This document shows, in pieces, positions 1 to 10,780 of a stretch of DNA of 64,000 bases (position 1 is its first letter; every line of letters starts with the position of its first letter). Position numbers and translations under genes: made by a program. This DNA comes from Chimonanthus salicifolius (taxonomy: Eukaryota; Streptophyta; Magnoliopsida; Laurales; Calycanthaceae), in the NCBI GenBank assembly GCA_013350335.1, contig CM023539.1, forward strand, positions 35,016,631-35,080,630. The letters are read 5' to 3'. The notes below the pieces were generated by a model, which was not told the origin of the DNA, did no database searches, and saw only the letters and a program-made list of their open reading frames with translations.

Positions 1-301
1 ACTCCATTTTCACCTAAATTTGGAGAAATGTTCATTCACCCACAGGAGACCCCTACTATTAAAAAAGAAAACCTACAGGAGACCCCTCTCCCTTGCTCAA
101 TGTAGGCAAGATTAGGGAAGACGAAGCAGAAGAATAGTGAGAACACATTCTTAATGTGCCAAGGGCTTGTGTCATTATGACAAAATACATGTACTGTTTT
201 GATAACCAGACCTAATTTCGAATCTTAAGTTACTTCCAATTTTTCTTTAATTTTTTTGTAGTTTCCAAGTTTTGGACTACGATTTTTTAGGTGTAGTATA
301 A
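1..301. other. non-coding stretch, no gene seen
   Basis: AT-rich sequence with no supported coding region or recognisable element. If the RING exon further along belongs to a working gene, this stretch would be part of its intron or upstream region, but no upstream exon was recognised here. Confidence 0.4.
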
Positions 302-517
302 AGGAAATTTCTAAAGAAGTGCCCCTAAAAACAATAGTATAGAGTGGTGAAATGTTCTTACAATTTACACTAAAAGAAATTTCTAAAGAAATGCCCCTAA
401 AAACATTAGTATAGAGTAGTGAAATGTTCTTACAATTTACACTAAGGGAAATTTCTAAAGAAATGCCCCTAAAAACATTAGTATAGAGTAGTGAAATGTT
501 CTTACAATTTACACTAG
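302..517. repeat. three-copy tandem repeat, 72-bp period
   Basis: The block that begins AAATTTCTAAAGAA occurs at 305, 377 and 449, exactly 72 bp apart. Each copy runs on through a CCCCTAAAAACA segment to GAAATGTTCTTACAATTTACACTA. The second and third copies are nearly identical and the first differs by a few bases. A diverged relative of the unit (ACTAGTATAAAGTGTTGAAATGTTC) reappears near 848. There is no coding signal in it. Confidence 0.9.
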
Positions 518-554
518 TGTTGATGTCACCTCCCTCTTATCTTGATATTTATAT

Positions 555-1030
555 ATGCTTTTCTTTTTCATGGCTGCATGCATCATTTGTGAACATTGGA
601 TCCATGCAAATGTGTTCTATATTATGGTCATAATTCTACACCAACAGCTATTCTATCTTATCAATCAATATTATGTGGGTATTCCAATAAGATTCATCTC
701 TCAGATGGAGGTGAAACTTTATACAAAAACTATTCATATGGTCCTCTTTACATCAAACCCCAACAAAGTGGGTACTAAAATTCATTTTCACTGGATGCCT
801 CGTGTCTTGGTAGAGTTTTTCAATTTCTAACGAACTACCCTAAAATCACTAGTATAAAGTGTTGAAATGTTCATAACTTCAAAAAATAGAAGTTGAAATG
901 GACCTACTAAATAGAGGAGAATAGGTGATCTCCCACTTATTTTGATATCTGTATCCTTTACATTGCTCTTTCTTTCTTCAGGACTGCATGCATCATTCTG
1001 AACATTGGATCCATGCAAATGTTTTAATAT
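555..1030. repeat. duplicated segment upstream of the RING exon
   Basis: Sequence around 570-615 (TGCATGCATCATTTGTGAACA, then TTGGATCCATGCAAATG) is repeated around 980-1022 with few changes, and both copies follow a TCTTTCTTTTTC-like run. The spacing of about 410 bp and the diverged 72-bp unit at 848 suggest a local tandem duplication of the intron-like DNA just upstream of the RING exon. Small reading frames here have no recognisable product. Confidence 0.6.
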
Positions 1031-1063
1031 ATTTTTTCTTCGTCAATGTCTAACCACTTTCAG

Positions 1064-1281
1064 TCACTTTGGAACCACAGATTAATGCAAAGAAGGAGCC
1101 AATATTCACTTGTGCCATTTGCCTGGGCCCTTTGATGGAGGAAACATCAACACTATGTGGCCACATATTTTGTAAAGAATGCATCGTCACTGCCATCAGA
1201 GTACAGAGAAAATGCCCCACCTGCAGACACGATCTAACGATTAACAACATACACAGGGTCTACCTTCCGACCACCTCTTAA
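1064..1281 (+). CDS. C-terminal exon of SLX8/RNF4-like RING-type E3 ubiquitin ligase (partial)
   Basis: This exon encodes about 72 residues ending at TAA 1279-1281. It follows a good acceptor (pyrimidine-rich tract then CAG at 1061-1063) and has no ATG of its own, so it is the last exon of a gene whose earlier exons were not recognised in the window. It contains a full C3HC4 RING: CAIC, then LCGH, then CKEC, then CPTC, followed by the hydrophobic tail VYLPTTS. The KEPIFTCAICLGPL opening and the VYLP-TS ending match plant homologues of the Slx8/RNF4 SUMO-targeted ubiquitin ligases, which ubiquitinate SUMOylated nuclear proteins. That family role is known; activity of this locus is not. Downstream is a second, broken copy of the same exon. 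It may be a functional terminal exon or an isolated duplicated exon, because the 5' part of the gene was not found. Confidence 0.7.
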
Positions 1282-1575
1282 GAGAAGTTATTCTGGATGA
1301 TCACGGTGTTAAAGAGAAGTTATTCCAAGCAACACTTTTGTTGTTCTGCCTGGGCCCTTTGCTGGAGGAAACATCAACACTGTGTAGCCACATATTTTGT
1401 AAAGAATGCATCGTCACTGCCATCAGAGTACAGAGAAAATGCCCCACCTGCAGACACGATCTAACGATTAACAGCATACACAGGGTCTACCTTCCCACCA
1501 CCTCTTAAGAGAAGTTATTCCGGACACGATCACGGTGTTAAAGAGAAGTTATTCCAAACAACACTTTTGTTGTTC
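1120..1575 (+). repeat. tandem duplication of RING exon segment (227-229 bp unit)
   Basis: Positions 1120-1346 and 1347-1575 are near-identical. Both begin TGCCTGGGCCCTTTG and both end AACACTTTTGTTGTTC. The breakpoint falls inside the RING just after its first cysteine, so the first copy stays intact and the second starts in mid-domain. The few differences, such as GGC to AGC in the LCGH motif and ATG to CTG after the CCTTT, indicate a fairly recent event. Confidence 0.9.
1347..1508 (+). pseudogene. 5'-truncated second copy of the RING exon
   Basis: An open frame of 53 residues starts inside the RING at its second cysteine and ends at TAA 1506-1508. It keeps CKEC and CPTC and the VYLPTTS tail but lacks the first CxxC, and LCGH has become LCSH. 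It has no start codon and no clear splice acceptor, and it follows the stop codon of copy one. It is most simply a by-product of the tandem duplication. It stays open over its whole length, so the event is probably young. Confidence 0.8.
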
Positions 1576-2160
1576 TCTGTGTAATATGTGTATGCAGCAG
1601 TTAGTCAGTTGTAATTTTTTTTTTTTTGGTCTTGCCTTTCAACCACCTGATAAGTGGAGCACATTTTAGTCAATTTCTGTGTTGTGTTGTATTAGATCTG
1701 AACTGAGTGTTCCTCAACACCTGTTTCTTAGTAGTCCATTTGTTAATTTGTTCCATTGAATTAAAGCAATGAAATCATCTTTAATTGGCTCCACAGTTTT
1801 GCACATGAGCTGCTGCTTGATGTTCTTGAAATTGCTTACAAGAAGATAGATGCCTATAATTTATTTTTTTTTGAAAAATTGAAATCTACCTTTCATCAGT
1901 ACACACCATAGCTTTACTCAGACCACTGCAGAAGAGAGGCTTAATCCTCTATTGAAAAATTGAAAAATTTAATTGTACGCAGAGGGAGCAATTTCTTGCC
2001 AAGCCACCAATGGAATACATAAGTATACTATTTCAAGCTTTGAACAGAAACTTAATACTCCTTCAGTCATGTAATTTTGTCCAGTAAAAATAAGAGAAAC
2101 AGGTGGTGGACATTCTGTTTGTGTTTGGTATGTATTGGAGGAAATAATTTAGATAGAAAA
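1576..2160. other. non-coding stretch, no gene seen
   Basis: This is downstream of the RING copies. It contains AT-rich runs and an AATTAAAGCAATGAAA segment near 1760 that could belong to a 3' UTR of the RING gene. No other element was recognised. Confidence 0.35.
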
Positions 2161-2204
2161 GAACCAACGACTGAGGTGATTAGGCCATAGAAGACTAGAG
2201 ATGA

Positions 2205-2400
2205 TCTCGGTATGAAGGGTAGAGAGGTTACAAATTGTAGGTATAAGAAGAAGAGGTAAACCACTTAAACGTGGAGTAAATGGATAAGAAAAGACATGAT
2301 ACATAGTGGCCTACCTGAGGGTAGGTTTACGATAGAGCCAAATAGAAAAGAAAAACTTGAAAGATTGATTCCAGCTGGATGGGATTTTGGTCAATGTTGA
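2205..2400 (+). pseudogene. decayed C-terminus of a LINE (RTE-type) polyprotein
   Basis: Read with one frame correction, this stretch gives an RRRGKP motif followed by a WSKWIRKDMI-like segment and a short basic tail. This resembles the region after the reverse transcriptase in plant RTE-type LINE proteins (RRGRPK, then W, then KKD). Stop codons interrupt it and no reverse-transcriptase core remains. The call rests on a short motif only; a degenerate host exon is possible. Confidence 0.35.
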
Positions 2401-2612
2401 TGATAATATATAAATAATATATTACACACAAAAACAATGAAACACAAGTTAGATTTTGGCCAGTGTTGATGGATCATAATAGAAGAGATATGTTACTATA
2501 CAATAATAGTGAACATAAATTTCATATTAGATGGGATTTTGGCCAATGTTGATCATGATTTATAAATAATATATTACAGACAAAAACAATAGAAAGACAA
2601 GTTAGATTTTAT
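2372..2612. repeat. imperfect direct repeat, about 150-bp spacing
   Basis: The blocks TGGGATTTTGG(T/C)CAATGTTGAT followed by TATAAATAATATATTACA and ACAAGTTAGATTTT occur at about 2378-2458 and 2529-2611. A partial copy (GATTTTGGCCAGTGTTGATG) lies near 2453. This looks like two and a half tandem units. No coding content. Confidence 0.75.
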
Positions 2613-3115
2613 AAAATGTGGCTCAAATTTGGGCTATCAGGTCAAACTTGAGCTTTCATTTACTAGGCTTAGAATCAACCCGAATTCTAATTTAGGCCTG
2701 ATTTTTTGGCCCAAAAATGAACAACCAATAGACAATGTATGTATTGGGACTCGAAAAGACGTGAGAGAGGTGTGGAAGGATTCTCCAACGTGGGTACATA
2801 GAGATGGTTATATATAGCAACGAGAGAGATAGAGTGCACCAGTGGAATATACGGCAACAAAGGAATTGTGGAAACAAAGCGTTGCATGAGATTGGCGTTA
2901 TAGAGAGAAAACTAAGAGAAAAAATTTTACGTGAAAACATTCTGCTAAGATAGAAATTTAGGGTATCCGCACTTACACTTTAGAGCCAGTTTTCTCTCTA
3001 GCAAGGAAGGAGTGACGGATTATAAAAAAAACGCTTTGCCAAATAAAATGAGGACACGAAGAACAATAAAGGAGTAGATGTAGTTGGAATAAAATGCGGA
3101 CACGTAAGGGAACTA
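2613..3115. other. non-coding stretch, no gene seen
   Basis: Short open frames occur on both strands but none resembles a known protein or carries splice signals. This is the left flank of the large PIF/Harbinger-like element. Confidence 0.4.
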
Positions 3116-3837
3116 GGGCTGCGTTTGGATGGGGGGTAAGAGGGGGTAACCCCCCGTTACCCCTCATTACCCTTGTTTGGAAACAAGGGGGTAAGGGTAA
3201 AAAATCTAAAATTTACCCCTCTCATCTCATTTCTGAATACCCCGATGGAGCTTGGAGTATTCATGAAACTCTACCCCTCTTTACCTCGTACGTTCCTCTA
3301 TTTTTCCTGCGAAACCCCAATTTCTTCCCGCGAATGACATTTTTGCCGAACCCTCCTTCTCCTCTTCAATAAACCTCCATTCTCCCTCATTTTTTCTTCC
3401 ACTCTTGACGCTCCCGTTCTCAGTCTCTCCCTCCCTCTCCCGTTCTTTCTCTCTCTCCATCTCCACCTTCATTTCACCGCCATTGTAGTTATTTCGCCAC
3501 AACCACGGGCGTCGTTGTAGCTGTTTCGCCACAACAGCCGTCGCTGCTCGTACTTTAGCGAAGTCTGCAGCAGACCCTTGTCCGATTTTCTACAAAAAAC
3601 GGTAAGCCTCACTTCAACTTTTTTGTGATTTCTATTAGAGATAGGACTCGTGATCCTAGTAGATCCGGTCTTCTCTCCATTCCATCCCCTGATTATCCTC
3701 ACCGATAATCAAGGGATAGACAATAGTGTTTGAGCAATCAGTGTTTGTGTATAGTGTGTATTCCATATAGAGAAATACTCCCATTGTACTCTACACATAC
3801 AGGTTTAATATGAATGACATAGCAGGGGAAAATACCT

Positions 3838-3850
3838 TAATATGGTATCA
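3838..3850 (+). other. possible copia-like primer binding site remnant
   Basis: TATGGTATCAG at 3842-3852 resembles the initiator-Met-tRNA primer binding site (TGGTATCAGAGC) found just inside the 5' LTR of Ty1/copia elements. It follows about 130 bp of LTR-like sequence (3710-3838) and precedes CT-rich DNA. No second LTR, gag or pol could be recognised, so this may be a fragment or a coincidence. Confidence 0.25.
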
Positions 3851-5233
3851 GTAGATTGAGGTTTGTTCTACTGATCCTGGTTGTGCCGATATTTTCTCCA
3901 TCTGAGATCTCTCGACGAGAAATCTCTCCAACGCTCGACGACACTTCATCTTCCTCCTCGTATAGATCTAGTTCAGATCTATTTGTCGCCCTCACGATCC
4001 GCTCCGCTCTCCATTTTCTTGCTATAGATCTAGTCGAGGACGATCCGATCCACGCCTTTTCTTCTTTTTTGATCTACTGCATGACGGACATGCCACCCCT
4101 TTTTGCTTCCGCCTTTGCTGCTTGATGTTAGCCGCGATTTCCCCTCGTGTTGTTCGGCTGCTGTGATTGGCCCTTGCTGCTTGCCGTTCGCCGCGATTTC
4201 CCCTTGTGCTGTTTGGCTGCTGCAATTTCCCCTTATGTTGATCTGCTAATTTCAGATCTGTACCCGCTGTGCCGCTATTCTCTCCTTTTTAGACTCTCTG
4301 ATCTCGTGCTGTGCTCTTTCGACTTATTTGATTACTTTAGAGAATAACCCTGCCCATGGTCTCTTTATCCTTCTCAGTTTCACCCACTTCTATCATGGCT
4401 ACCCTGACCGTCGTCAACCTTAACTCCATTCTCTACACTTCTCAGATCTACTCCACCTCTGTCCTAGCACCTTTCCTGAAGCCTACACCAAGCCAGCACC
4501 TTGCCATATGCAAACAACCACCATCTGCCTAACAACACCATTGCCTAACCCAAACTATCACCCCTCTGTTTCCAGGAATATCTCCACTACCCAACTTTCC
4601 CCTTTGATCATTTCAATTAAAACCCATACCACCTTAGACCAACCTTTGACTATGCACCCCTTTGTTTTATTAACTGATTCTAGGCAAATTGTATACCATT
4701 TTTTGGAATGGACAATTGGCAAAGAGTCAACAATGCCAATGGGAGAGTTTTAGAGTTGTGTTTATTATTTAAATCAAAGCTAAATTTAGAACTTATGTCT
4801 TAAACACTTCATTTTCTTTGAAGACATAGAAAACCATATACTTTATTTTTTATTTGTTTTCCCTAATTCATATGTAGTAGGTATGGTTAGTTCTAAGTCT
4901 GAAAAGCATACTTCTTGTTTAAGTTACAGCCATACATAAAGCTCTAATATTTTTTGTTCTAAGTCTCTTCCATTTTCTTTTCATGGAATATCCTCTTCCA
5001 CTGGATCTAGGCTACTAAAGCTATATCTTGATGATGAATCATGCCGCCTTTTTTATCTGTTCACAAAATTTTATTGCATTGTCAAGGTCAATTAATAGTT
5101 TTTTAAAAATTGCCAAAACTCAAACATTAGAGGCATCACTCAGAAGCACTTGATGCAAGTTACAAAAAATTTCCAGTACATATCTAACTAATCTTGCAAC
5201 TGTGACTGCATGATTTGCCTTAGATTAGATTTC

Positions 5234-5372
5234 TGTGGATGGGGGTAACCCACTGGATGGGGGTAACCCTGGATGGGGGTAACCCACTGGATGGAGGTAA
5301 CCACTGGATGGGGGTAACCACTGAATGCGGGGAAACCACTGGATGGGGGGTAACCCCTTGTTACCCCCCATT
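5234..5372. repeat. GGATGGGGGTAACC minisatellite
   Basis: About eight imperfect units of (CT)GGATGGGGGTAACC(CA), 14-19 bp each, lie head to tail. The unit repeats the outer part of the element's own terminal repeat (TTTGGATGGGGGGTAA). This looks like internal amplification of a subterminal motif, possibly a transposase-binding site; that function is inference. Confidence 0.8.
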
Positions 5373-5737
5373 TGCCAATTAATTTGATTCGCTCCAAGAA
5401 GTGTATGGTGCATCAGTTGTAGACTTATCTCTCGTACCTGAGTATCACTATCGTGCATTTATATTCTTTAGTTGTTTATGTGTGATGTAAGTATTTGCTA
5501 ATGCATGATATCGGTACTTGATATTAGACTTATTTTCAATTTTATACTTATAAAGTATATAGAGATTATGACATCCTCTATAATATGTTGGGTTATAATA
5601 GGTTTATGTATGGAGGAGAAGGTGAACAATAAAGAAATTGTTTCTCTAGTTAATATAGTGACTGAGGTGGTAGGCATTGTTGCATTAGCTGCAACAACGA
5701 CTACAAATTATTACTATGACACAAATAGTAAGAAGGC

Positions 5738-6996
5738 CTCGCGCTTTAGTGAGTCACATCGAAGGCAACATATTTATCAGAGTTATTTTGTCGAGAACAA
5801 ATACGAATGAGTAGGGATGCATTTATACAATTGAGGGATGTGATATAACAAAAAAGTTTATTAAATGATACATTGAGTGTTTCCTTAGAGAAACAACTAA
5901 TGATGTTTTTACACACTTTGGGACACAATGTTCGAAACTGAGCTATTGGTAGTAGGTTCTGCAGATCTGGAGAAATAGTGAGTCGACATTTCCATCGAGT
6001 ATTACGTGTTGTATGCTCATTGTATAAGGACTATGTGAAGCAACCAAGTGCTACTGACCCAACTCCGCCACAAATCAAATTCAACCGAAGGCGTTCGCCT
6101 TATTTTAAGGTAAAATATTTTTAAAATATATATATAATGTCAATTATCTTATCTCTTAGTTAATGATACAACTAGCTTTATCCCTCTATATTAGGATTGT
6201 GTTGGAGCTTTGGACGGGACTCATGTTCCAGTCACTGTGCCAGTAAAAGAACAAGAAACATATATATGTGGTTGAAAAACCAAAGGAAGTATTCCGACAC
6301 AAAATGTTCTGGCAGCATGTGATTTTGATATAAATTAGACATACATACTTGCTGGATGGAAAGGCACAGCACATGTGCTCAAGTTTTGCAAGATGCATCA
6401 ACGAGGAGTCGTCCTCTTGTTGTCCCTGATGGTAATACATGATACCCTATTACTTTAATATATGAAAATATATACAAATTTTATTTATTGTTTTTTTTTT
6501 GCTACGTATAGGTAAATACTTTCTTTGTGATGCTGGATATGGTAACTATCCTGGTTTCTCGGTTTCATATAGTGAAGGGCATCATCATTTTAGACAATTT
6601 ACGGATAGCGAACATCCTATTCCGAAGAATAAAGAAGAGCTCTTTAATTTGAGACATTCTGGTTTAAGGAGTGTTGTTGAACGTTCCTTTGGGGTTTTTA
6701 AAAAACGGTTTCCTACTTTGAAGTGGGCTACAACTTATGATTACAAAACTCAAGTGAAGATTGTCATAGCGTGTTGTGTTCTTCACAACTTTATAAATAT
6801 AGCAGACAAATACGATTACTATTTTTCTAATGAACGAGAAATGAATGAAGAAATGGACTTTCAGTCAGAGGTTGTTAAAACCCAAAATGAAGGTTCAACA
6901 TCCACGTCTCGTAAGCAAATACAAATTAATTGGGCTAAAAAACGAGATGCTATGGCTAATTCTATGTGGAATGATTGGTGTGCAAGTTCAGAATGA
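5738..6996 (+). pseudogene. HARBI1-like DDE transposase of PIF/Harbinger element, broken
   Basis: Three exon-like pieces can be followed: about 5738-6109, 6195-6431 and 6512-6996, with usable GT and AG sites between them. Piece 1 ends in FHRVLRVVCSLYKDYVKQPS, typical of the helical N-terminal part. Piece 2 has GALDGTHVPV (first catalytic Asp) and QNVLAACDFD. Piece 3 has FLCDAGYGNYPGF (second Asp) and RHSGLRSVVERSFGVFKKRF (catalytic Glu). All three DDE residues are therefore present. Pieces 1 and 2 contain in-frame stops (after ENKYE, VRN, ICG and FDIN) and at least one frameshift before the VVPDG-like end, so no working protein can be made. Piece 3 is fully open for about 160 codons and ends normally at TGA 6994-6996. 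The DDE_Tnp_4 transposase cuts at terminal repeats of its own family. Confidence 0.85.
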
Positions 6997-7207
6997 TATT
7001 GTTAAGAGTTGTTTTGTTGTTTTATCCTTCACTTGAGTGATTATGATGGGATTTTAGTAAATATTTTATCATTGTGGAATATTTAGATTTAGATATGGGA
7101 TGTTGCATGATCTTATATGAGTCATACATGGAATTCACATAATGTATACTTTTTGCATATGTTTTTATATTTTTTGTTATTCATAATTTTTGTTGTATTT
7201 ACTAGAG

Positions 7208-8290
7208 ATGGAAAGACAAGGTGGAAAATGAGTTGCATCAAATATATCAAAGCATGTTCATTGGACAATGGATACGGATGATTGTCTATGCAACCTCCTA
7301 ATTGATCAAATACATCAAGGAGGTCGAGTTGATGGTAAATTTACTACAAATGTATGGAACCAGGTGAGGGATAATTTTAATACATCACAAAATACTAATA
7401 TGAATCGAGAAAATTTCAAAAGTCGAATGAGAACATGGCGAAAAATATATAGTGCATTATCTCAAATATCGAATAAGTCTGGCTTTGGATAGAATCCAAT
7501 AGCGTACGGGAGAGACTGATGCTATAGATGCATTCTATGAGGTATGATTTATTTCATAAATTTTTTATGCATGTTAAATAAATTTATGTAATTTAACATT
7601 GAATACATTTATTGTGTTATATGATATAACTTCCTTTTTTTGTAAAAACATCATCACTTAGCACCATATAAAAATAAGAAATTCCCACTTTATGAAAAAT
7701 TTCTCATCATATTTGGGAAAGACGTGGCCACCTGAAGTGGTGCTATAACTGGTGATGATATATGCGATATTACCATGGATGTTTTTGCTGCACACACTAC
7801 TGGCTCAACTGGTTGTCGAACACCTAGTGATGGGGAAGATTTGTTGGATTCTCATCCCATCGATCTCAATGAGGACGAGGGGTTGGAGAACACTGAGAGT
7901 GCAAAATTTGTGAATGAACAAAAATCAACATCATGTAGACCGTCTAGAGTTCAACCATCTTCAGATGAGTTTGGGCAGAGAAGTTAGGTGAGGAAACATG
8001 GGACCGGGGATCGTTTGGCAATTTAATATCTTGAGAACAATATTTGTGACAATGCTATTGATTTCAAAATAGCTGATGATATGAGGACATCTGTGTTTTT
8101 GGGACTAGAACCTCACATACGACAAGGTTGGTTGCAACATCATCTGTCCAAAATCATTGCAAATATCGGATCTTCTACCTCATCTGATTTTCAACATCTA
8201 TCTCTGCTCCAACTGTTGCTCCATTTGGTCCTCCATTGACTACAACCGCTCCATCAATTATTACATTTGGAATGAATCTCCAGTTCAACT
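7208..8290 (+). pseudogene. Myb/SANT-like accessory gene of the PIF/Harbinger element, broken
   Basis: The frame opens at ATG 7208 but meets TGA after seven codons. It resumes with a Myb/SANT-like trihelix segment (GGRVDGKFTTNVWNQVRDNF, then NFKSRMRTWRKIY). A stop TAG lies at about 7490. After an intron-like gap, about 7650-7735 encodes APYKNKKFPLYEKFLIIFG, and 7775-7985 encodes an acidic segment with SHPIDLNEDEG. This order (Myb/SANT-like, then FPLYEKL-IFGKD, then acidic tail) is that of plant L10-interacting Myb-domain-like proteins and of the ORF1 partner in PIF/Harbinger elements, which helps the transposase bind DNA and enter the nucleus. Several stops and frameshifts make it non-functional. 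The lower end is approximate. Confidence 0.75.
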
Positions 8291-9480
8291 AATCATAGCC
8301 ATGTAAGTTTTTTCTGTTATGGATGCTTCCTTATTATGGACTTTCTTGGATATGTTTTACTCTACTCTAACTTGCATGTCAAATGGTTGATTTACAAATA
8401 TGAGATTATGTTTTGTTAAACATAATGTTGAACATGATTGAGTAGGAGAAGAAAATGTTGCAATGAGTGATGGAATGTGTAATATGCTAGTTGTGTGAGA
8501 TTATTTCTTTTCTGTGTGTAAAGTAGTTAACACTAAATGCCAGAGCATGCAGTTTATGGAGCTTGTCATACCCATGTTGAAAAGCTAAGTTTGATGAATA
8601 GAAATTACAAATATGGGGTATTTACATTTATGAAATTTTAGTGGAGTAAACTGGATCTAGCTTTATGTAAGGAAGGTGAAGCATGCAACTTATGAGACAG
8701 AGAATTGATGTCTCATATTCTAACTTAGCAAATGAAAATAGTTGGTAATGAAAAATGTACCAAAATTTCATTGGCCACCGACTTTCGTCTCCTTAGAAGT
8801 TAAAATGAAATTTTAGGCTAAAAGTTTAAGTCTGAAAGGTTAAATATCAAAAGAATAAATCACATCCACATGTGTGTCAATAGTCAATGATAACTTAGAA
8901 AAAAATAATAACCAAAACCGTAGTTTTTTTACAAGAATAAAGTTGAATCCAACAACTAGAATCATGCTGGACTAGTGAATTACTCAGGAGGATAAACATA
9001 TTAGTAACAGAGGATAAAGAGTAAACAATATGTATCATAGAATCATGTTGTTTTGCTTGTTAGTCCCCTCTTATTCTCTTGCTTTTCCAGATACTGCTGA
9101 TGCAATTTCTTCTTAATCAAAATTGTTTCCATTGGGGTTGCCTCTGTCTTTTCTTATTGGTGTTGCTTCTTGATGATTCTTTTGCAAACTGTTATTGCTG
9201 AGTTGTTCTTAATTGATCCAGACCACTGAGTACCAGACTGCCTAAAGCAATCTACAAATCACCACTTACTATGGTTGCTTCCAATGATTTTAACATAATA
9301 GAACACATGTTACCATAGCTAAAATTGGCGAGCAAGAAAGTCCCATTTAGATTTTTTGCCTTAGGCCTCAACTTGTGTCTAGCTGGCCCTGATGTTAGAG
9401 TATGTTAAATTAAAATTTTGGGTATGTAAACATGTGTATATTGATTTGTTTATTTATTGTCTATTGGTACTGACTCCTCG
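8291..9480. other. non-coding stretch inside the Harbinger-like element
   Basis: AT-rich sequence between the Myb/SANT-like remnant and the 191-bp array. I see no open reading frame of interest, no clear nested element and no internal repeat. Confidence 0.4.
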
Positions 9481-10780
9481 TAGATGCAGGATATTTCTTG
9501 AAGGCGAGGTATATAGGATCCCATGGACGAGATAAGAGAAGGAATGAAGATGTTTAAATGTTTTTGTATTTTGTAATGGAAATGTATTTATGCTAGGCCT
9601 TAGAAGTTTATATTTGGAAGTTGCAATGTATATAGACTTTTGCTTTATGAACTTAGGTAAATTGATGGTAGTAGATGAAGGATACTTCTCGAAGGCGAGG
9701 TTTATAGGATCCCATGGACGAGATTAGAGAAGGAATGAAAATGTTTGAATGTTTTTGTATTTTGTAATAGAAATGTATTTATGCTAGGCCTTAGAAGTTT
9801 ATATTTAGAAGTTGCAATGTATATAGACTTTTGTTTTATGAACTTGGGTAAACTGATGGCAGTAGATGCAAGATACCTCTTGAAGGCGAGGTTTATAGGA
9901 TCCCATGGACGAGATTAGAGAAGGAATGAAAATGTTTGAATGTTTTTGTATTTTGTAATAGAAATATATTTATGCTAGGCCTTAGAAGTTTATATTTGGA
10001 AGTTGCAATGTATATAGACTTTTGCTTTATGAACTTGGGTAAACTGATGGTAATAGATGCAGGATACTTCTCGAAGGCGAGGTTTATAGGATCCCATGGA
10101 AGAGATTAGAGAAGGAATGAAGATGTTTAAATATTTTTGTATTTTGTAATGGAAAAGTATTTATGCTAGGCCTCAGAAGTTTATTTTTGGAAGTTGCAAT
10201 GTATATAGACTTTTGCTTTATGAACTTAGGTAAACGGATGGTAGTAGATGCAGAATACTTCTCAAAGGCGAGGTTTATAGGATCCCATGGACGAGATTAG
10301 AGAAGGAATGGAAATGTTTGAATGTTTTTGTATTTTGTAATAGAAATGTATTTATGCTATACCTTTTTTTTTAACGGTGAAAATTTCATTAATAGAACAA
10401 AGATACAAATGTAAGAAAACAAAGATGAGGCCTAAGAGATATAGGCCTTAAAATAGCTAAAACTTATACCCTATGAACCAAACATTAAAACATAGACTCA
10501 AGTAAATTATCCCCCAATAAGGTGAAAAGTGCCCCTCACAGCTCCATCTACACCATTTATGCTAGACTTTGGATAAACTGATGGTAGTAGATGCAGGATA
10601 CTTCTCGAAGGCGAGGTTTATAGGATCCCATGGATGAGATTCGAGAAGGAATGAAGATGTTTAAATGTTTTTGTATTTTGTAATGGAAATGTATTTATGC
10701 TAGGCCTTAGAAGTTTATATTTGGAAGTTGCAATGTATATAGACTTTTGCTTTATGAACTTGGGTAAATTGATGGTAGTT
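9481..10780. repeat. tandem array of a 191-bp unit, about six copies
   Basis: The motif TAGATG(C/A)A starts units at 9481, 9672, 9863, 10054 and 10245, exactly 191 bp apart. A sixth starts at 10588 after an insertion. Each unit contains CGAAGGCGAGG, GGATCCCATGG, TTTTTGTATTTTGTAAT, TTTATGCTAGGCC and TTTTGCTTTATGAACTT in the same order. The units differ by only a few percent by eye. The last unit ends near 10780 at AAATTGATGGTAG. The constant period and high similarity indicate recent unequal exchange. Confidence 0.95.
10360..10554 (-). mobile_element. LINE-like 3' fragment inserted into the 191-bp array
   Basis: The insert is flanked by a 10-bp direct repeat ATTTATGCTA at 10350-10359 and 10555-10564, and it lies inside a 191-bp unit. 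On the plus strand it begins CCTTTTTTTTTAACGG and then AAATTTCATTAAT. On the minus strand this is a LINE 3' end, ATTAATGAAATTT followed by a poly(A) run. It is therefore a 5'-truncated retroposon, 195 bp long. Downstream of it about 53 bp of the unit are missing. Confidence 0.75.

Noticed and set aside
302..517. CRISPR-like direct repeats
   Set aside because: The 72-bp units are contiguous with no spacers, and the genome is a plant nuclear one; it is a simple tandem repeat.
3590..4760. Complete copia-type retrotransposon after the TATGGTATCAG motif
   Set aside because: Neither a second LTR nor gag or pol motifs were found; kept only as a weak binding-site remnant.
9481..10780. Tandem LTR or rDNA spacer repeats
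   Set aside because: No rRNA sequence, no LTR ends and an exact 191-bp period; satellite-type array is the simpler reading.
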